Of a stretch of 42,662 nt of DNA, positions 28,936 through 36,990 are shown piece after piece (the first letter of the stretch is position 1; every line of letters starts with the position of its first letter). Position numbers and translations under genes: made by a program. The DNA comes from a virus. Location: positions 1 through 42,662 of the IMG/VR virus record IMGVR_UViG_3300050821_001920; one strand, given 5' to 3'. The notes under the pieces were generated by a model. The model was not told where the DNA came from. It saw nothing but the letters and a program-made list of their open reading frames with translations, and made no database searches.

Positions 28936-29454
28936 TTACCGATGATGATTCGGCGCGAATTCCCCGAAGTATTTCGCCTCCGCCTCTCTGCGAATTATCG
29001 CTGCCTCTTGGATTGACTCAAAGCTACCTAAATTTTTGCGTTTTCCATCGATACTGATATAGGCAACAAAACCGCGTCCTGGTCTTGGGTCTTTCCAGAC
29101 TCCACGTACGCCCGTCTTATTGGCCCGGCAAATTCGGATATTCTGCTGATTCTTACTCTTCGTTGCTTCTCGTAAATTTTCGATGCGATTGTCAGATTTG
29201 ATGCCATTGCGATGGTCGATAAATGCTTTTGGCATCTCACCATTCATGACCAACCACGCTACCCGATGAGCCAAATATATGCGCCCATCTATACGTAGCC
29301 TCACATAGCCATTCTTCGGATCAAACTGACCAGCTATGTCCCCAGGATGCATCCTGTGACCGGCGGCGCCACCCGCAATTTTCCAAGTGAAAATGCCACT
29401 TTCTGGATCATAGTTGTAACGCTGTACGACAGCGGCTAGGGATAAGGTTTTCAT
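28936..29454 (-). CDS. HNH homing endonuclease with AP2 domain
   Basis: The 172-residue protein has an N-terminal region with FTWKIAGGAAGHR, then an HNH_3-type core (YLAHRVAWLVMNGEMPKAFI, then DHRNGIKSDNRIENLREAT), then an AP2-like DNA-binding segment (KTGVRGVWKDPRPGRGFVAY, ISIDGKRKNLGSFESIQEAA). Free-standing enzymes of this type insert between structural genes of phages. Its ATG overlaps the tail tubular A stop (ATGA), and its stop lies within the reading frame of the nozzle N-terminus, so the insertion site is the junction of the two tail genes. Confidence 0.88.
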   Translation of the reverse strand: MKTLSLAAVVQRYNYDPESGIFTWKIAGGAAGHRMHPGDIAGQFDPKNGYVRLRIDGRIYLAHRVAWLVMNGEMPKAFIDHRNGIKSDNRIENLREATKSKNQQNIRICRANKTGVRGVWKDPRPGRGFVAYISIDGKRKNLGSFESIQEAAIIRREAEAKYFGEFAPNHHR

Positions 29455-30068
29455 GCGTTCCCCATCCTACATACCAGCCATTCGCTGTCCGCGTTGTGTC
29501 CAGGGGGCGACATGAAGGCATTCGAGGCCGCCGCATCTCGATAGGCTTTGTCCTTTCGATCCTCCGCAGCTTTCTGCTTGGCATCCGATCCGGTCAAGCG
29601 TTCGCAGCATGTCCACGCGAGTTGCGCAGCTAGCGCGATCACAAAGTTAGGATTGAATAACGTGGTGTTGGTGGTGTCTGCAACGTACTGAAATGAAACA
29701 GGAGAACCATAATCACAGAGCAAAATACCATTCTCAATCGACCAGTCAGCGTCCGTGGGCCCTTGCCGGTAATCAGACATATCGAGGCCTGCGTAAGTGT
29801 CCCCGATCTGCAATGGCCTAATGTAATCGGAAGGCAGCGCAAATTGCTGCTGAAATGGCCCGGATGCTGGCTTATTGGTAAGAGCTGGAAGTGAGGTCCT
29901 TAAAACCGTGAAGCGCCATGTTCCAGGGCCTTCCTGCATGCCCTTGCGCAGAAGATCGTACTCAATATTGATGATGCGTGCGGTGTTCGAGTTGTCGGTG
30001 AAGCTTGCGATGCTGGGCTTCCCGAGGATCGAGAGAGCAAGGTTTGCGATATCGACCTGAGAAGCCAT
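29451..30068 (-). CDS. Tail tubular protein A (adaptor), gp11-like
   Basis: The 205-residue protein begins ASQVDIANLALSILGKPSIA, then IINIEYDLLRKGMQEGPGTW, then RFTVLRTSLPAL, and has FALPSDYIRPLQIGDTYAG, the well-known pattern of T7 gp11-type tail tube/adaptor proteins. These form the ring between portal and nozzle. The C-terminal third is helical with many Ala. The ATG lacks a strong Shine-Dalgarno. Confidence 0.88.
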   Translation of the reverse strand: MASQVDIANLALSILGKPSIASFTDNSNTARIINIEYDLLRKGMQEGPGTWRFTVLRTSLPALTNKPASGPFQQQFALPSDYIRPLQIGDTYAGLDMSDYRQGPTDADWSIENGILLCDYGSPVSFQYVADTTNTTLFNPNFVIALAAQLAWTCCERLTGSDAKQKAAEDRKDKAYRDAAASNAFMSPPGHNADSEWLVCRMGNA

Positions 30069-30101
30069 TCGCCGGACTATGCTTGAACTTTAAGGCACTT
30101 T

Positions 30102-30563
30102 CTACACGAGCATTGCGTTCAAGGTTCCAAAAGCGGTAATCGTGCCGGCGCTGAATGTGGCTTGAGCAACCAAGAATACGGTAGTGGTCGCAGCCAGGGT
30201 GACAATGGTCGGGCCAGCAATGTCATTGACAATGTCGGTCGTGATGGCCGGCGCGAAGGGGAAAATTGAGGTTGGATCCGGACCTAAACCACCGCCTCCG
30301 GCCTGACCTGCCAAGGTGGCCGAGGTTAAAGACAAACCAACCCGGTATTCAGTCGAGGTAGCCGCGGTCAAGGCGAAATCAACAATGCCCCAAATCAAAT
30401 AGGTGCCTGGAGCTAAGGACTTGCTCGTGACATTCGCTGTCGTTGCGGTGGTGAGCGAGACCCCGGGAGTGGCAACTGTGGTCTGCGTGATGCCGGCAGA
30501 GAGAGCGGCGGGCAGACTGGCAGGCGTCAATACGCCTAAATCGCCACCGCCTTGGACGGCCAT
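30102..30563 (-). CDS. Beta-rich virion-associated protein
   Basis: The 153-residue protein has alternating Thr/Ala/Val strands (TTVATPGVSLTTATTANVTS, then LAPGTYLIWGIVDFALTAAT) in the style of C1q/TNF-like jelly-roll capsid or tail decoration proteins. It is located between capsid and tail genes. No family recognised; a structural role is inferred from position and composition. Confidence 0.65.
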   Translation of the reverse strand: MAVQGGGDLGVLTPASLPAALSAGITQTTVATPGVSLTTATTANVTSKSLAPGTYLIWGIVDFALTAATSTEYRVGLSLTSATLAGQAGGGGLGPDPTSIFPFAPAITTDIVNDIAGPTIVTLAATTTVFLVAQATFSAGTITAFGTLNAMLV

Positions 30564-30564
30564 T

Positions 30565-30894
30565 TTAAGCCACCACGCGGGCTATAGAGACGAAAAGAGC
30601 TGTCGGCGTTCCTCCTGAGACCACCATCTGCAAAGTACAGGGTGGTAAATAGACTGTGCCTAGCCCATTGGCCGTGAAGGTCGATTGCGTGGGAGAGACT
30701 GGCAGAAGTGTCGCACCATCAGGCCCTAGCATATTCAATGTCGCAGTTGCGGCATTCCATGCTGATGCGACCGCTGCAATGACCATGAGGCCGCCCGGAC
30801 AGTCATATTGAGCACCGGTTGCCGTGCCTCCAGGATTGCCACCGGAGGCATTGGGCGGTCCACCGATGAGCTGCTGACCCCATGAGCCTGACAT
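30565..30894 (-). CDS. Small beta-rich structural protein
   Basis: The 109-residue product is Gly/Thr/Ala-rich (NASGGNPGGTATGAQYDCPG) with predicted strands ending PTALFVSIARVVA. Composition resembles head decoration proteins. It is not recognised. The next gene start follows its stop immediately. Confidence 0.6.
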   Translation of the reverse strand: MSGSWGQQLIGGPPNASGGNPGGTATGAQYDCPGGLMVIAAVASAWNAATATLNMLGPDGATLLPVSPTQSTFTANGLGTVYLPPCTLQMVVSGGTPTALFVSIARVVA

Positions 30895-30895
30895 G

Positions 30896-31126
30896 CTATT
30901 CCAGGACGTTCACATCGCGGATCAGGTATTCCTCGAGAATCCGGATAAGCTGCTGGATCTCGCCTTTCTTAGGAGCCCGTGTGCCAGTGGTCGATTGCGA
31001 ATCGGTCACTGCGGTGACGGTCTGATCCATGCGGATCTCCACGCTACCTGAGGTTGGAGCAGCCACCCCAGTGGTGACTTGCTCCAAGGTCTGACCAACC
31101 GCAATGACGTAGCTGATCGCGGCCAC
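30896..31126 (-). CDS. Small virion-block hypothetical protein
   Basis: GTG 31126 follows the preceding TAA directly. The 76-residue protein has a beta-like first half (VEIRMDQTVTAVTDSQSTTG) and a helical end with EIQQLIRILEEYLIRD. Unrecognised; co-transcribed with the capsid-associated genes. Confidence 0.6.
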   Translation of the reverse strand: MAAISYVIAVGQTLEQVTTGVAAPTSGSVEIRMDQTVTAVTDSQSTTGTRAPKKGEIQQLIRILEEYLIRDVNVLE

Positions 31127-31834
31127 TTACCGCACCCAGTCAAATTGCAACGTGATGTTGCCGTTAGCCGTGGGCGCTGTGGTTGCCGTGAGCGCTAAGT
31201 CAAATTCGTAGAACGGATCCTGCGCCATACCCAATAGTTCCCAGATGCGCAAATTCGCATTGATGGCACCGAAGGCACCGCTCGTCACTGCCGGGCTATA
31301 GACCGACTTCCACGTGGTATTAGCCGCAGCAGTCGAAATACCTGTGCCTAAGATGCCAACAGCGGAAGCGATGACCAAAGTTCCAGGAGGAACCACAACA
31401 GCACCACCCGTGGTCCAGTTGCCAGAAGGCGGCTGAGAGCCTGTGGAACCGGCAGAAGCGGTGTAGATCACGCCGTTGAAGATCACGACATTCCCGGTGA
31501 CATAGGCCGTGGTCGAGTTCCAGGTGGGATAGGCACCCTGTCCGCCGCCGCTTGTCGGAGCCGAGACGTTCAAGGATTGAAGGTCATTGGTGTACAGTCC
31601 CATAGACCACACGCCAGCAGTAGTGGCGTCATTCATCAACTGAATGTCGTAAATCCTGATACCTGACGGAAGCTTGGCGAATTTGTAGATCGAACCGATG
31701 GAATCGGTCGATACCGCGCCTACCGTGCCGACACCTGCCGTGTCATTCGCCCCAGCGAGATACCCGGATGAGAGAATGCGCGGCTGCGCTTCCCAGTTTG
31801 AAATCAGCGTTCCAAGACGAGTGACTAAGGCCAT
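31127..31834 (-). CDS. Structural protein with carbohydrate-binding-like insert
   Basis: The 235-residue protein has a body typical of capsid-associated proteins (LPSGIRIYDIQLMNDATTAG, WSMGLYT ... GMAQDPFYEFDLALT). Residues 101-144 interrupt it with TWNSTTAYVTGNVVIFNGVI followed by YTASAGSTGSQPPSGNW, the W, Y-x2-G, V, Y, P-P, W pattern of CBM5/12-type chitin-binding folds. A related insert occurs in the tail nozzle. AGAGGA precedes ATG 31834. It lies directly after the capsid gene. Confidence 0.75.
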   Translation of the reverse strand: MALVTRLGTLISNWEAQPRILSSGYLAGANDTAGVGTVGAVSTDSIGSIYKFAKLPSGIRIYDIQLMNDATTAGVWSMGLYTNDLQSLNVSAPTSGGGQGAYPTWNSTTAYVTGNVVIFNGVIYTASAGSTGSQPPSGNWTTGGAVVVPPGTLVIASAVGILGTGISTAAANTTWKSVYSPAVTSGAFGAINANLRIWELLGMAQDPFYEFDLALTATTAPTANGNITLQFDWVR

Positions 31835-31852
31835 TTACTTTTCCTCTGGGCT

Positions 31853-31877
31853 CCAAGCTGGGGACCTGCCCCCTTGG
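31853..31877. terminator. Stem-loop downstream of the capsid gene
   Basis: CCAAG (31853-31857) pairs with CTTGG (31873-31877) and GGGG (31860-31863) with CCCC (31869-31872), with a two-base bulge and a 5-base loop. It lies between the capsid gene and 31127-31834 in the leftward unit. It has no U-run, so it may act as an attenuator or a 3' stabiliser of capsid mRNA. Confidence 0.5.
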
Positions 31878-31901
31878 CTATTTACCCATTAGTTGATCGA
31901 A

Positions 31902-32819
31902 CTATCGGCACCAAATCTGTGTGACTCGCGCTTCCTCGAGCCGAGTCGCACCAGCAGTCATGTACACATAGCACTGCCAGGGAATGGACTGCAGGTCCTT
32001 GCGCTCTGCGATATCGGTACGGATATCGTTCCACAATCCTAAGTGCATGCCCTCGCGCTGCCACATATGGACCTTGGTTGAGATTCCTGCCTGATCATCC
32101 GTACCAGTGAGCAAGCGCTCCGAGCGGATGAAGGTGACGCCCAGGAAGCGCTTGACGCGCCCTTCCTCAAGCACCGGTTGATCATTGAAATCGCGGCTGA
32201 TGACCTGGGCCTCGGCCATCAGGTTATCGAGCTGACGTGCGCCAGCGACGCATACAAGCCCTGAGTTAGGATCGCCTGGATCCTCTTCCTCATCCGAATA
32301 GGCTTCGTTTTGCATCAGGATAAGCTTGGCTTGGCGCAGCTTCGCAACTGTAAGTCCAGTAGGCGCGGTTGCGCCCTGCTGTACAGAGACGATTTCCTGG
32401 GCGGGTAGCACCGTAGCCGTAGCGCCGGCGACACCGGTTTGAGCTGTGCCACCTAAGGCTGCGATGATCAAGTCATCGAACTGTCGGTTCGCGGCATTGT
32501 GCGCGTTCGAGGTGAACTTTCCCTTAGGATCGATCTGTAGGCGCAGCTTGTCGAAGTTGTCGAAGAGTTGCGGCAGATCATAGTCAGATGGGTAAACCCA
32601 CCGGCGATTGGTCGGCGCATCCACTCGCTGCATCGGGCCATAGCGCTGGGTCACTGGTTGCATCGCGACCGCGCCAACCTGCTCAACCGGGCTACCGGCC
32701 TGGCCTACGTACTTGTCTTCGGTGACGAATTTACGCAACCGAGACATCTTCTGTTGCACGAGTTCATTCAGCGTCTTGGCGTATTGCTGGACGTAGAATG
32801 TGACGATATTGGTTGACAC
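31902..32819 (-). CDS. Major capsid protein
   Basis: The 305-residue protein contains FYVQQYAKTLNELVQQKMSR, then RKFVTEDKYVGQAG, then RRWVYPSDYDLPQLFDNFDK and LRLQIDPKGKFTSNA, and ends near the region VKRFLGVTFIRSERLL. This is a recognisable podovirus major-capsid sequence type, expected to have the HK97 fold, and it follows the scaffold gene. The start is GTG with GGAG eight bases upstream, unusual for a highly expressed gene. A stem-loop follows the stop. Confidence 0.88.
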   Translation of the reverse strand: MSTNIVTFYVQQYAKTLNELVQQKMSRLRKFVTEDKYVGQAGSPVEQVGAVAMQPVTQRYGPMQRVDAPTNRRWVYPSDYDLPQLFDNFDKLRLQIDPKGKFTSNAHNAANRQFDDLIIAALGGTAQTGVAGATATVLPAQEIVSVQQGATAPTGLTVAKLRQAKLILMQNEAYSDEEEDPGDPNSGLVCVAGARQLDNLMAEAQVISRDFNDQPVLEEGRVKRFLGVTFIRSERLLTGTDDQAGISTKVHMWQREGMHLGLWNDIRTDIAERKDLQSIPWQCYVYMTAGATRLEEARVTQIWCR

Positions 32820-32931
32820 GCGATGCTCTCCGAAAATGATTGGATTTCACTCTCGAAGGCCGTGTCCGTTAGGGGGCGCTTCTATCCAGTTAGGCTGGCT
32901 AGTCCATGGTCTTTCCCATCGTCACCGGGGA

Positions 32932-33108
32932 TCAGGTCCTGACCGTATCCGGCTTCGTTAAAGTGACGCTAATTGAACTAGCTGGCACCTGCAACTGTTT
33001 TTCAATTATCTCGATATCGACACAGGCATCCCTTACAGCGTGCCAATCCTCTTGTTCGACTTTCATCTTCAGGTAGTCGATCAGCACCTGCCTAGCGTCA
33101 GTTGGCAT
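32932..33108 (-). CDS. Small helical protein between scaffold and capsid
   Basis: ATG 33108 overlaps the scaffold stop by 11 bases. The 58-residue product reads MPTDARQVLIDYLKMKVEQE, then DWHAVRDACVDIEIIEKQLQ, a helical hairpin-like stretch. A TTG at 33129 is an alternative start. Small helical proteins in this position may help capsid assembly. About 110 bp without a gene separate it from the capsid gene. Confidence 0.6.
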   Translation of the reverse strand: MPTDARQVLIDYLKMKVEQEDWHAVRDACVDIEIIEKQLQVPASSISVTLTKPDTVRT

Positions 33109-34039
33109 TACCGGCCGCAATCCGCTCAACTAAAGCATTTAGCTTGGCCTGAAACTCAGGCGCGCGCCATTGATAGTCGGTGATCTTACCCGCCGTGCGA
33201 TCGGCATAGAGTTGATCCCACTCAGCCTGAGCCGCGGAGGCACCACCCTCGAAGCCCTTACCCTGGCCGCCGCTCGCTGCGAAGGAAGGCTCTTTATTGC
33301 CCTCACCAAACTTCCACATGAGTGACATGAATTTAGAGGTCCCAAGGACTGACTCCATGGTCCGAAGTTGCATATCTGATAGGCCACCGACTTCCTTGGC
33401 AAGCCACTCCTTGCCGCGGGCGCCTAAGGCGATGCGCTCCTTGTAGTTCGATCCCCACTCCTGCTCGAGTTGTTTTAAGTCAGCAGCGCTCTTGGCATCC
33501 TCGGCTGTGCGCAGTTCGGTCTCAAGTTTTGAGACTGCCGCCTCATAGCCATTCGCTAATACCTTAGCCATCCCAGGAGGGGCGCCGGCCTGATGCAGAA
33601 CTTCCTTCAAGTAATTGGTGAACTGTGGGTAAGGCGAGCCATCTGGCGGCTTGATATCGTATTTGTCAGCCGTTTCAGGCACGCCCATGGCGGTGCGCCA
33701 TGCCTTGACCGCATTCTCATCCGGCTTGATGACGGCATTGGTTTTAGGGTCTACGCGCTCCTCGGGATAGCCTTTGACGTTGACCGCGGTCCTTAAGGCT
33801 GCCGCTTCCTTCTCCAGCCCCTGAGCGGTTTTGGCAAGGACAAATGGGTCTGCGTAGCGCTTATTTGAGATCCAATCGCGGGTTTCTTTCTGCTCAGGTG
33901 CGTTCCAGTCCTTCCAGAATCCCTCATTTGCAGCGGGTTGCTGGCCATTTCCTGCAGTATTTGGAGTGCCTTTGCCATCGCTTGAGGATTGGGCACTCGC
34001 GCCCGCATCGTTAAGTGCTGCTGCTGCCGGGGTGGACAT
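33098..34039 (-). CDS. Capsid scaffolding protein
   Basis: The 313-residue protein has a disordered Ala/Ser/Gly N-terminus and charged helices in the middle (ETELRTAEDAKSAADLKQLE, then EWGSNYKER). A Gly-rich region (ASGGQGKGFEGGASAAQAEW) and a terminal helix motif (DYQWRAPEFQAKLNALVERI) complete it. The pattern NYLKEVLHQAGAPPGMAKVL is typical of podovirus scaffolds. It is located just before the capsid gene. It guides procapsid assembly and is lost at maturation. Confidence 0.85.
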   Translation of the reverse strand: MSTPAAAALNDAGASAQSSSDGKGTPNTAGNGQQPAANEGFWKDWNAPEQKETRDWISNKRYADPFVLAKTAQGLEKEAAALRTAVNVKGYPEERVDPKTNAVIKPDENAVKAWRTAMGVPETADKYDIKPPDGSPYPQFTNYLKEVLHQAGAPPGMAKVLANGYEAAVSKLETELRTAEDAKSAADLKQLEQEWGSNYKERIALGARGKEWLAKEVGGLSDMQLRTMESVLGTSKFMSLMWKFGEGNKEPSFAASGGQGKGFEGGASAAQAEWDQLYADRTAGKITDYQWRAPEFQAKLNALVERIAAGNAN

Positions 34040-34310
34040 CTTCTTTGAACTCCATTTGCAATTTGATGTAGGCGATCACGTCATGATGGCCTAGTTTGCG
34101 CCACGTCTGCAAGGCATCGGTACGACCGTGATCATCGAGGGAATTGGGTGGAAAGCCTGAGGCAGTTTGGAACTTCACGGTGAGGGTTTCTAGGACCAAT
34201 TTACCCAATGGCGTACTGAATAACTCACGGAATTGCCGCGCCTGATCGCGGAGCTTACTTTTGAGCTTTGCGCGGTCAATCTCATTTTGCTGATCGACGG
34301 TATTTTCCAA
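34011..34310 (-). CDS. Bbp19-like phage protein
   Basis: The 99-residue protein contains RQFRELFSTPLGKLVLETLT followed by VKFQTASGFPPNSLDDHGRT, DALQTW and a C-terminal helix, similar in layout to Bordetella phage Bbp19-type proteins located between portal and scaffold genes. The start is TTG 34310 by frame limits. Its 3' end overlaps the scaffold gene by 29 bases. Function unknown. Confidence 0.65.
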   Translation of the reverse strand: MENTVDQQNEIDRAKLKSKLRDQARQFRELFSTPLGKLVLETLTVKFQTASGFPPNSLDDHGRTDALQTWRKLGHHDVIAYIKLQMEFKEDVHPGSSST

Positions 34311-34314
34311 GGCC

Positions 34315-35754
34315 TTACAGGATAGACCCCAGCATGATCATAAGCAATTGAGCCTCATCGAAAGTTGGCGCTGCCGTTGCGGGCTCCGCACCCTCGTTAG
34401 AAGGCACAGCTGACGACGGCTCCGCAGCGTGCAGCGCCGGCTGTAGTGTCTCACTTGAGCCCATAAAAGGCGATGGCACGATGGGTGCACCGGTAGCCTG
34501 CCAGGGATAAGGCTTTCGACCCTCTTGAGATGTTCGCAATGCAGCTTCGCTTAAGACTCCGGGTAGCAGCGCTCCTGCAATCGGCACAGAAATGGATGGC
34601 GTCTGACCGCCAAAAGTAGCGGTGCTTCCAGACCAGACATATCCAAAAATCGGATCACTGGAAATCTGCGTCGGGACCTGCGAGGTAGTGCCGGACCAGG
34701 CATAAGCGCCAATCCCCGCGCTGATTGCTCCGGCCCCAAAGGTGGCCGTCGTCGCAGCCCAGGTATAAGCCCCAGTGCTTGCCGCAATGAGCTGAGTAAG
34801 CGAGGAGCTAGTACCGACCCAATTATAGGCCCCGGCTAATCCGCTGATGTTCTGAATAAGGCCGGAATTACTACCTGCCCAACTATAAGCAGCCACCCCC
34901 GAAGAGACATTCTGAAGAAGTCCCGAAGTAGTTGCGGCCCAATTATATGTTCCAACCGCTTCATTGATGAGGCTGGAGGTGGTGGAAGTCGTGCCAACCC
35001 AAGAATAGGCTCCAATGCCGGCTTGGATCAGTCCTGATGCGGTACTGGTAGTCCCGATCCAAGAATAGGCGCCCGCCGAAGCATTTATCAGGCCAGCGCC
35101 ACCGCCGCTTTCCTTGAAGAATGCTGCGAGGGTAACGTAATCATCACTCACTACGCCGGTAAATGTCGCGGCTTGAGCGGCGGTGGACGTGTAGCGCTTT
35201 GACTCAGAGCGCGCCATCGCGGCGCCGCCAAAACCGCTAAAGGCGGCGATGCCAGCTGTAAATCCAGTCCCAACAGCTGGCGTGTTGAACGCCGACATAT
35301 CCTGCGCAAAAGCGGAAATCAGCCCAGGTTGAACCGATGGTGTGGCATTCCCGGTAGAAACCGCATCGGTGCCAGCGCCTGGCCCTGTTTGCAATCGCCC
35401 AACATGGGTGTCGAAGCCCGATGTACCGCCGATCTCTCGAATCAATATTCCAACGAAACCCGCCGAAGTATTCAGCGTAATGGTTACGGTGTCGGCGCCG
35501 GACGCGGAATTGTCAAACTTGAAATGTGCGGCGCGTTGCAGGTCGGCGCCCCCCGGCGCATCGATATTATCGAGCGCGGCGCCATAAGACCCATTGGCCG
35601 TATCAGCACAGGTAAAGCTCGCATTGCTATCGTTTGATGTGCCGACCGCATGAATCGATGACGCGGCGGTCAGGTTGGAACTGAAGGCCAGCGCCAGCGA
35701 TGACACGCTGGCGCTGGTGCTAGTCTCCCGCTCCTGCAGTACCGAAATCGTCAT
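34315..35754 (-). CDS. Virion protein with eight AYxW repeats
   Basis: The 479-residue protein starts with a beta-rich domain (about 1-215) resembling a jelly-roll (FVGILIREIGGTSGFDTHVG). Residues about 228-385 then hold eight tandem units of about 20 residues with the core GAYSWxGTTSTxSGLIQ (variants GTYNWAATTS, AAYSWAGSNS, GAYNWVGTSS, GAYTWAATTA, GYVWSGSTA). A Pro/Ala-rich C-terminal tail ends with a short helix. The position between the portal-adjacent and scaffold genes suggests a head fibre or head-decoration role. The repeat might form a beta-solenoid. Confidence 0.75.
   Translation of the reverse strand: MTISVLQERETSTSASVSSLALAFSSNLTAASSIHAVGTSNDSNASFTCADTANGSYGAALDNIDAPGGADLQRAAHFKFDNSASGADTVTITLNTSAGFVGILIREIGGTSGFDTHVGRLQTGPGAGTDAVSTGNATPSVQPGLISAFAQDMSAFNTPAVGTGFTAGIAAFSGFGGAAMARSESKRYTSTAAQAATFTGVVSDDYVTLAAFFKESGGGAGLINASAGAYSWIGTTSTASGLIQAGIGAYSWVGTTSTTSSLINEAVGTYNWAATTSGLLQNVSSGVAAYSWAGSNSGLIQNISGLAGAYNWVGTSSSLTQLIAASTGAYTWAATTATFGAGAISAGIGAYAWSGTTSQVPTQISSDPIFGYVWSGSTATFGGQTPSISVPIAGALLPGVLSEAALRTSQEGRKPYPWQATGAPIVPSPFMGSSETLQPALHAAEPSSAVPSNEGAEPATAAPTFDEAQLLMIMLGSIL
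34600..35091 (-). repeat. Coding tandem repeats (eight units of about 60 bp)
   Basis: This DNA encodes the eight AYxW units of the 34315-35754 protein. The DNA copies are diverged (for example GCCTATTCTTGG against GCATATGCCTGG-type spellings), so the array is old rather than a fresh replication slip. Confidence 0.75.
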
Positions 35755-35764
35755 AGCCTAATCC

Positions 35765-36139
35765 TTATAGGCTAGATAGCGTAGCCCCGAGCTTGCACGC
35801 CTGCAGCACGTTTAGGGTGACGCGCACCTTGCGTGTTGCGGAACCTTGATTATCGAACTGCACGATCCATCCCGAGGTATTCGAATTCACTCCTTGGCGA
35901 GTTTTCCATTGACCCCCCGTGAGGGTAATCGAGCCATCGAACGCCCAGGTATTTCCAGAGTTGTTCGATTGCTCGACGGTTATAGCGCAGACATCGCCGC
36001 TCGCGGGCCATGACGAATCGTTGATCAGATCTACGCTGTAGGCAGCAAGACTCGATGGCAGAAGGCCCGATGTGAATGGGCCATGCACACCCACGGTAAG
36101 CGCAGTAAGCGGGAAGCTGATTTGCGATTGCTCGGACAT
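35765..36139 (-). CDS. Beta-rich small structural protein
   Basis: The 124-residue protein contains FPLTALTVGVHGPFTSGLLP, then WPASGDVCAITVEQSNNSGN, then TWAFDGSITLTGGQWKTRQG, a single immunoglobulin-like beta domain. A TTG at 36142 precedes the chosen ATG. Its location in the portal-to-scaffold block suggests a virion decoration protein. Confidence 0.6.
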   Translation of the reverse strand: MSEQSQISFPLTALTVGVHGPFTSGLLPSSLAAYSVDLINDSSWPASGDVCAITVEQSNNSGNTWAFDGSITLTGGQWKTRQGVNSNTSGWIVQFDNQGSATRKVRVTLNVLQACKLGATLSSL

Positions 36140-36169
36140 CAATCTGCCGTTTTGCCCAAGATCTTACCC

Positions 36170-36649
36170 CTACGTTGCCGTCCCTTGGAAGATGGGCTGG
36201 GCACCAGAGGAAACGCCATTGATATTGATTTGCAAGCCAGGAACTAGCGATAACGCACCTGCAAGGTCCATGAAACCAAAGACGTGCTTTCCCGCATCGG
36301 TCGAATCATAAAAGATCGCCCAATAAGCGCCTGTGGGATTGCTCGCATTGGCCGCTATCGTGATAGGACTCGTGGCATTTAACGAAGTTACGGCGCCTGA
36401 AAGCGTCGAAGTCGTACCGGCGAGGCTCACCCCGCCCGCCGAATAGTTACCGCCTGGAGTAACTTCGGCAGTCGAATAATTCTGTGTCCCGCCAGCTCCC
36501 CAGCGCGGATCCGAGTCATTGATACCGGGAGTCTGCGCATTGGTGATGATTGCCATCTTGATCGTATCGGATGCCCATAGGCTCGCAAGCCCAGTGATGG
36601 ACATGTTCGAGACGAACTTGGCGGAAACGTGAGTTTGACCGACTGACAT
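36170..36649 (-). CDS. Putative virion structural protein
   Basis: The 159-residue protein has SITGLASLWASDTIKMAIIT followed by PRWGAGGTQNYSTAEVTPGG and NYSAGGVSLAG, and ends with beta strands. This repeats a pattern common in small phage structural proteins encoded near the portal gene. AGGA precedes the ATG at good spacing. Its exact site in the virion is unknown. Confidence 0.65.
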   Translation of the reverse strand: MSVGQTHVSAKFVSNMSITGLASLWASDTIKMAIITNAQTPGINDSDPRWGAGGTQNYSTAEVTPGGNYSAGGVSLAGTTSTLSGAVTSLNATSPITIAANASNPTGAYWAIFYDSTDAGKHVFGFMDLAGALSLVPGLQININGVSSGAQPIFQGTAT

Positions 36650-36651
36650 AT

Positions 36652-36990
36652 TTAATTCCTCGTCTCTTGAACCAGCATAGTTACAGGACCTGAGGGCAAT
36701 TGCGCGGTTATTTCGCGCGATGTGGGTTTCTTCAGCTGCTCAATCAGTTCCCTGATGCATTCTTGGGTCAGGCGGTTGGATTCCACCACTTGGCGATCAA
36801 GCTCAACATCCGATTCCTGCTTAGCCTTGATCTCGGCGATATCGCGCTTGATCTCCTGGATTGCCAACCCAGCCACGCCACTCGCAATACCGGTGATCAT
36901 GTCGGTCGATGGCACTGAGGAAAGTGAGCGCTCTATCTCATCGATGCGCCAGTGCGCTTCCTCATCCACTGGCTTTTTCTTCTCAGCCAT
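36652..36990 (-). CDS. Coiled-coil hypothetical protein
   Basis: The 112-residue protein has a charged N-terminus, an apolar segment (DMITGIASGVAGLAIQ) and a long charged coiled coil (EIKRDIAEIKAKQESDVELD, then RQVVESNRLTQE). It ends in a short beta tail. It overlaps the upstream gene by eight bases. Not recognised. Confidence 0.6.
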   Translation of the reverse strand: MAEKKKPVDEEAHWRIDEIERSLSSVPSTDMITGIASGVAGLAIQEIKRDIAEIKAKQESDVELDRQVVESNRLTQECIRELIEQLKKPTSREITAQLPSGPVTMLVQETRN

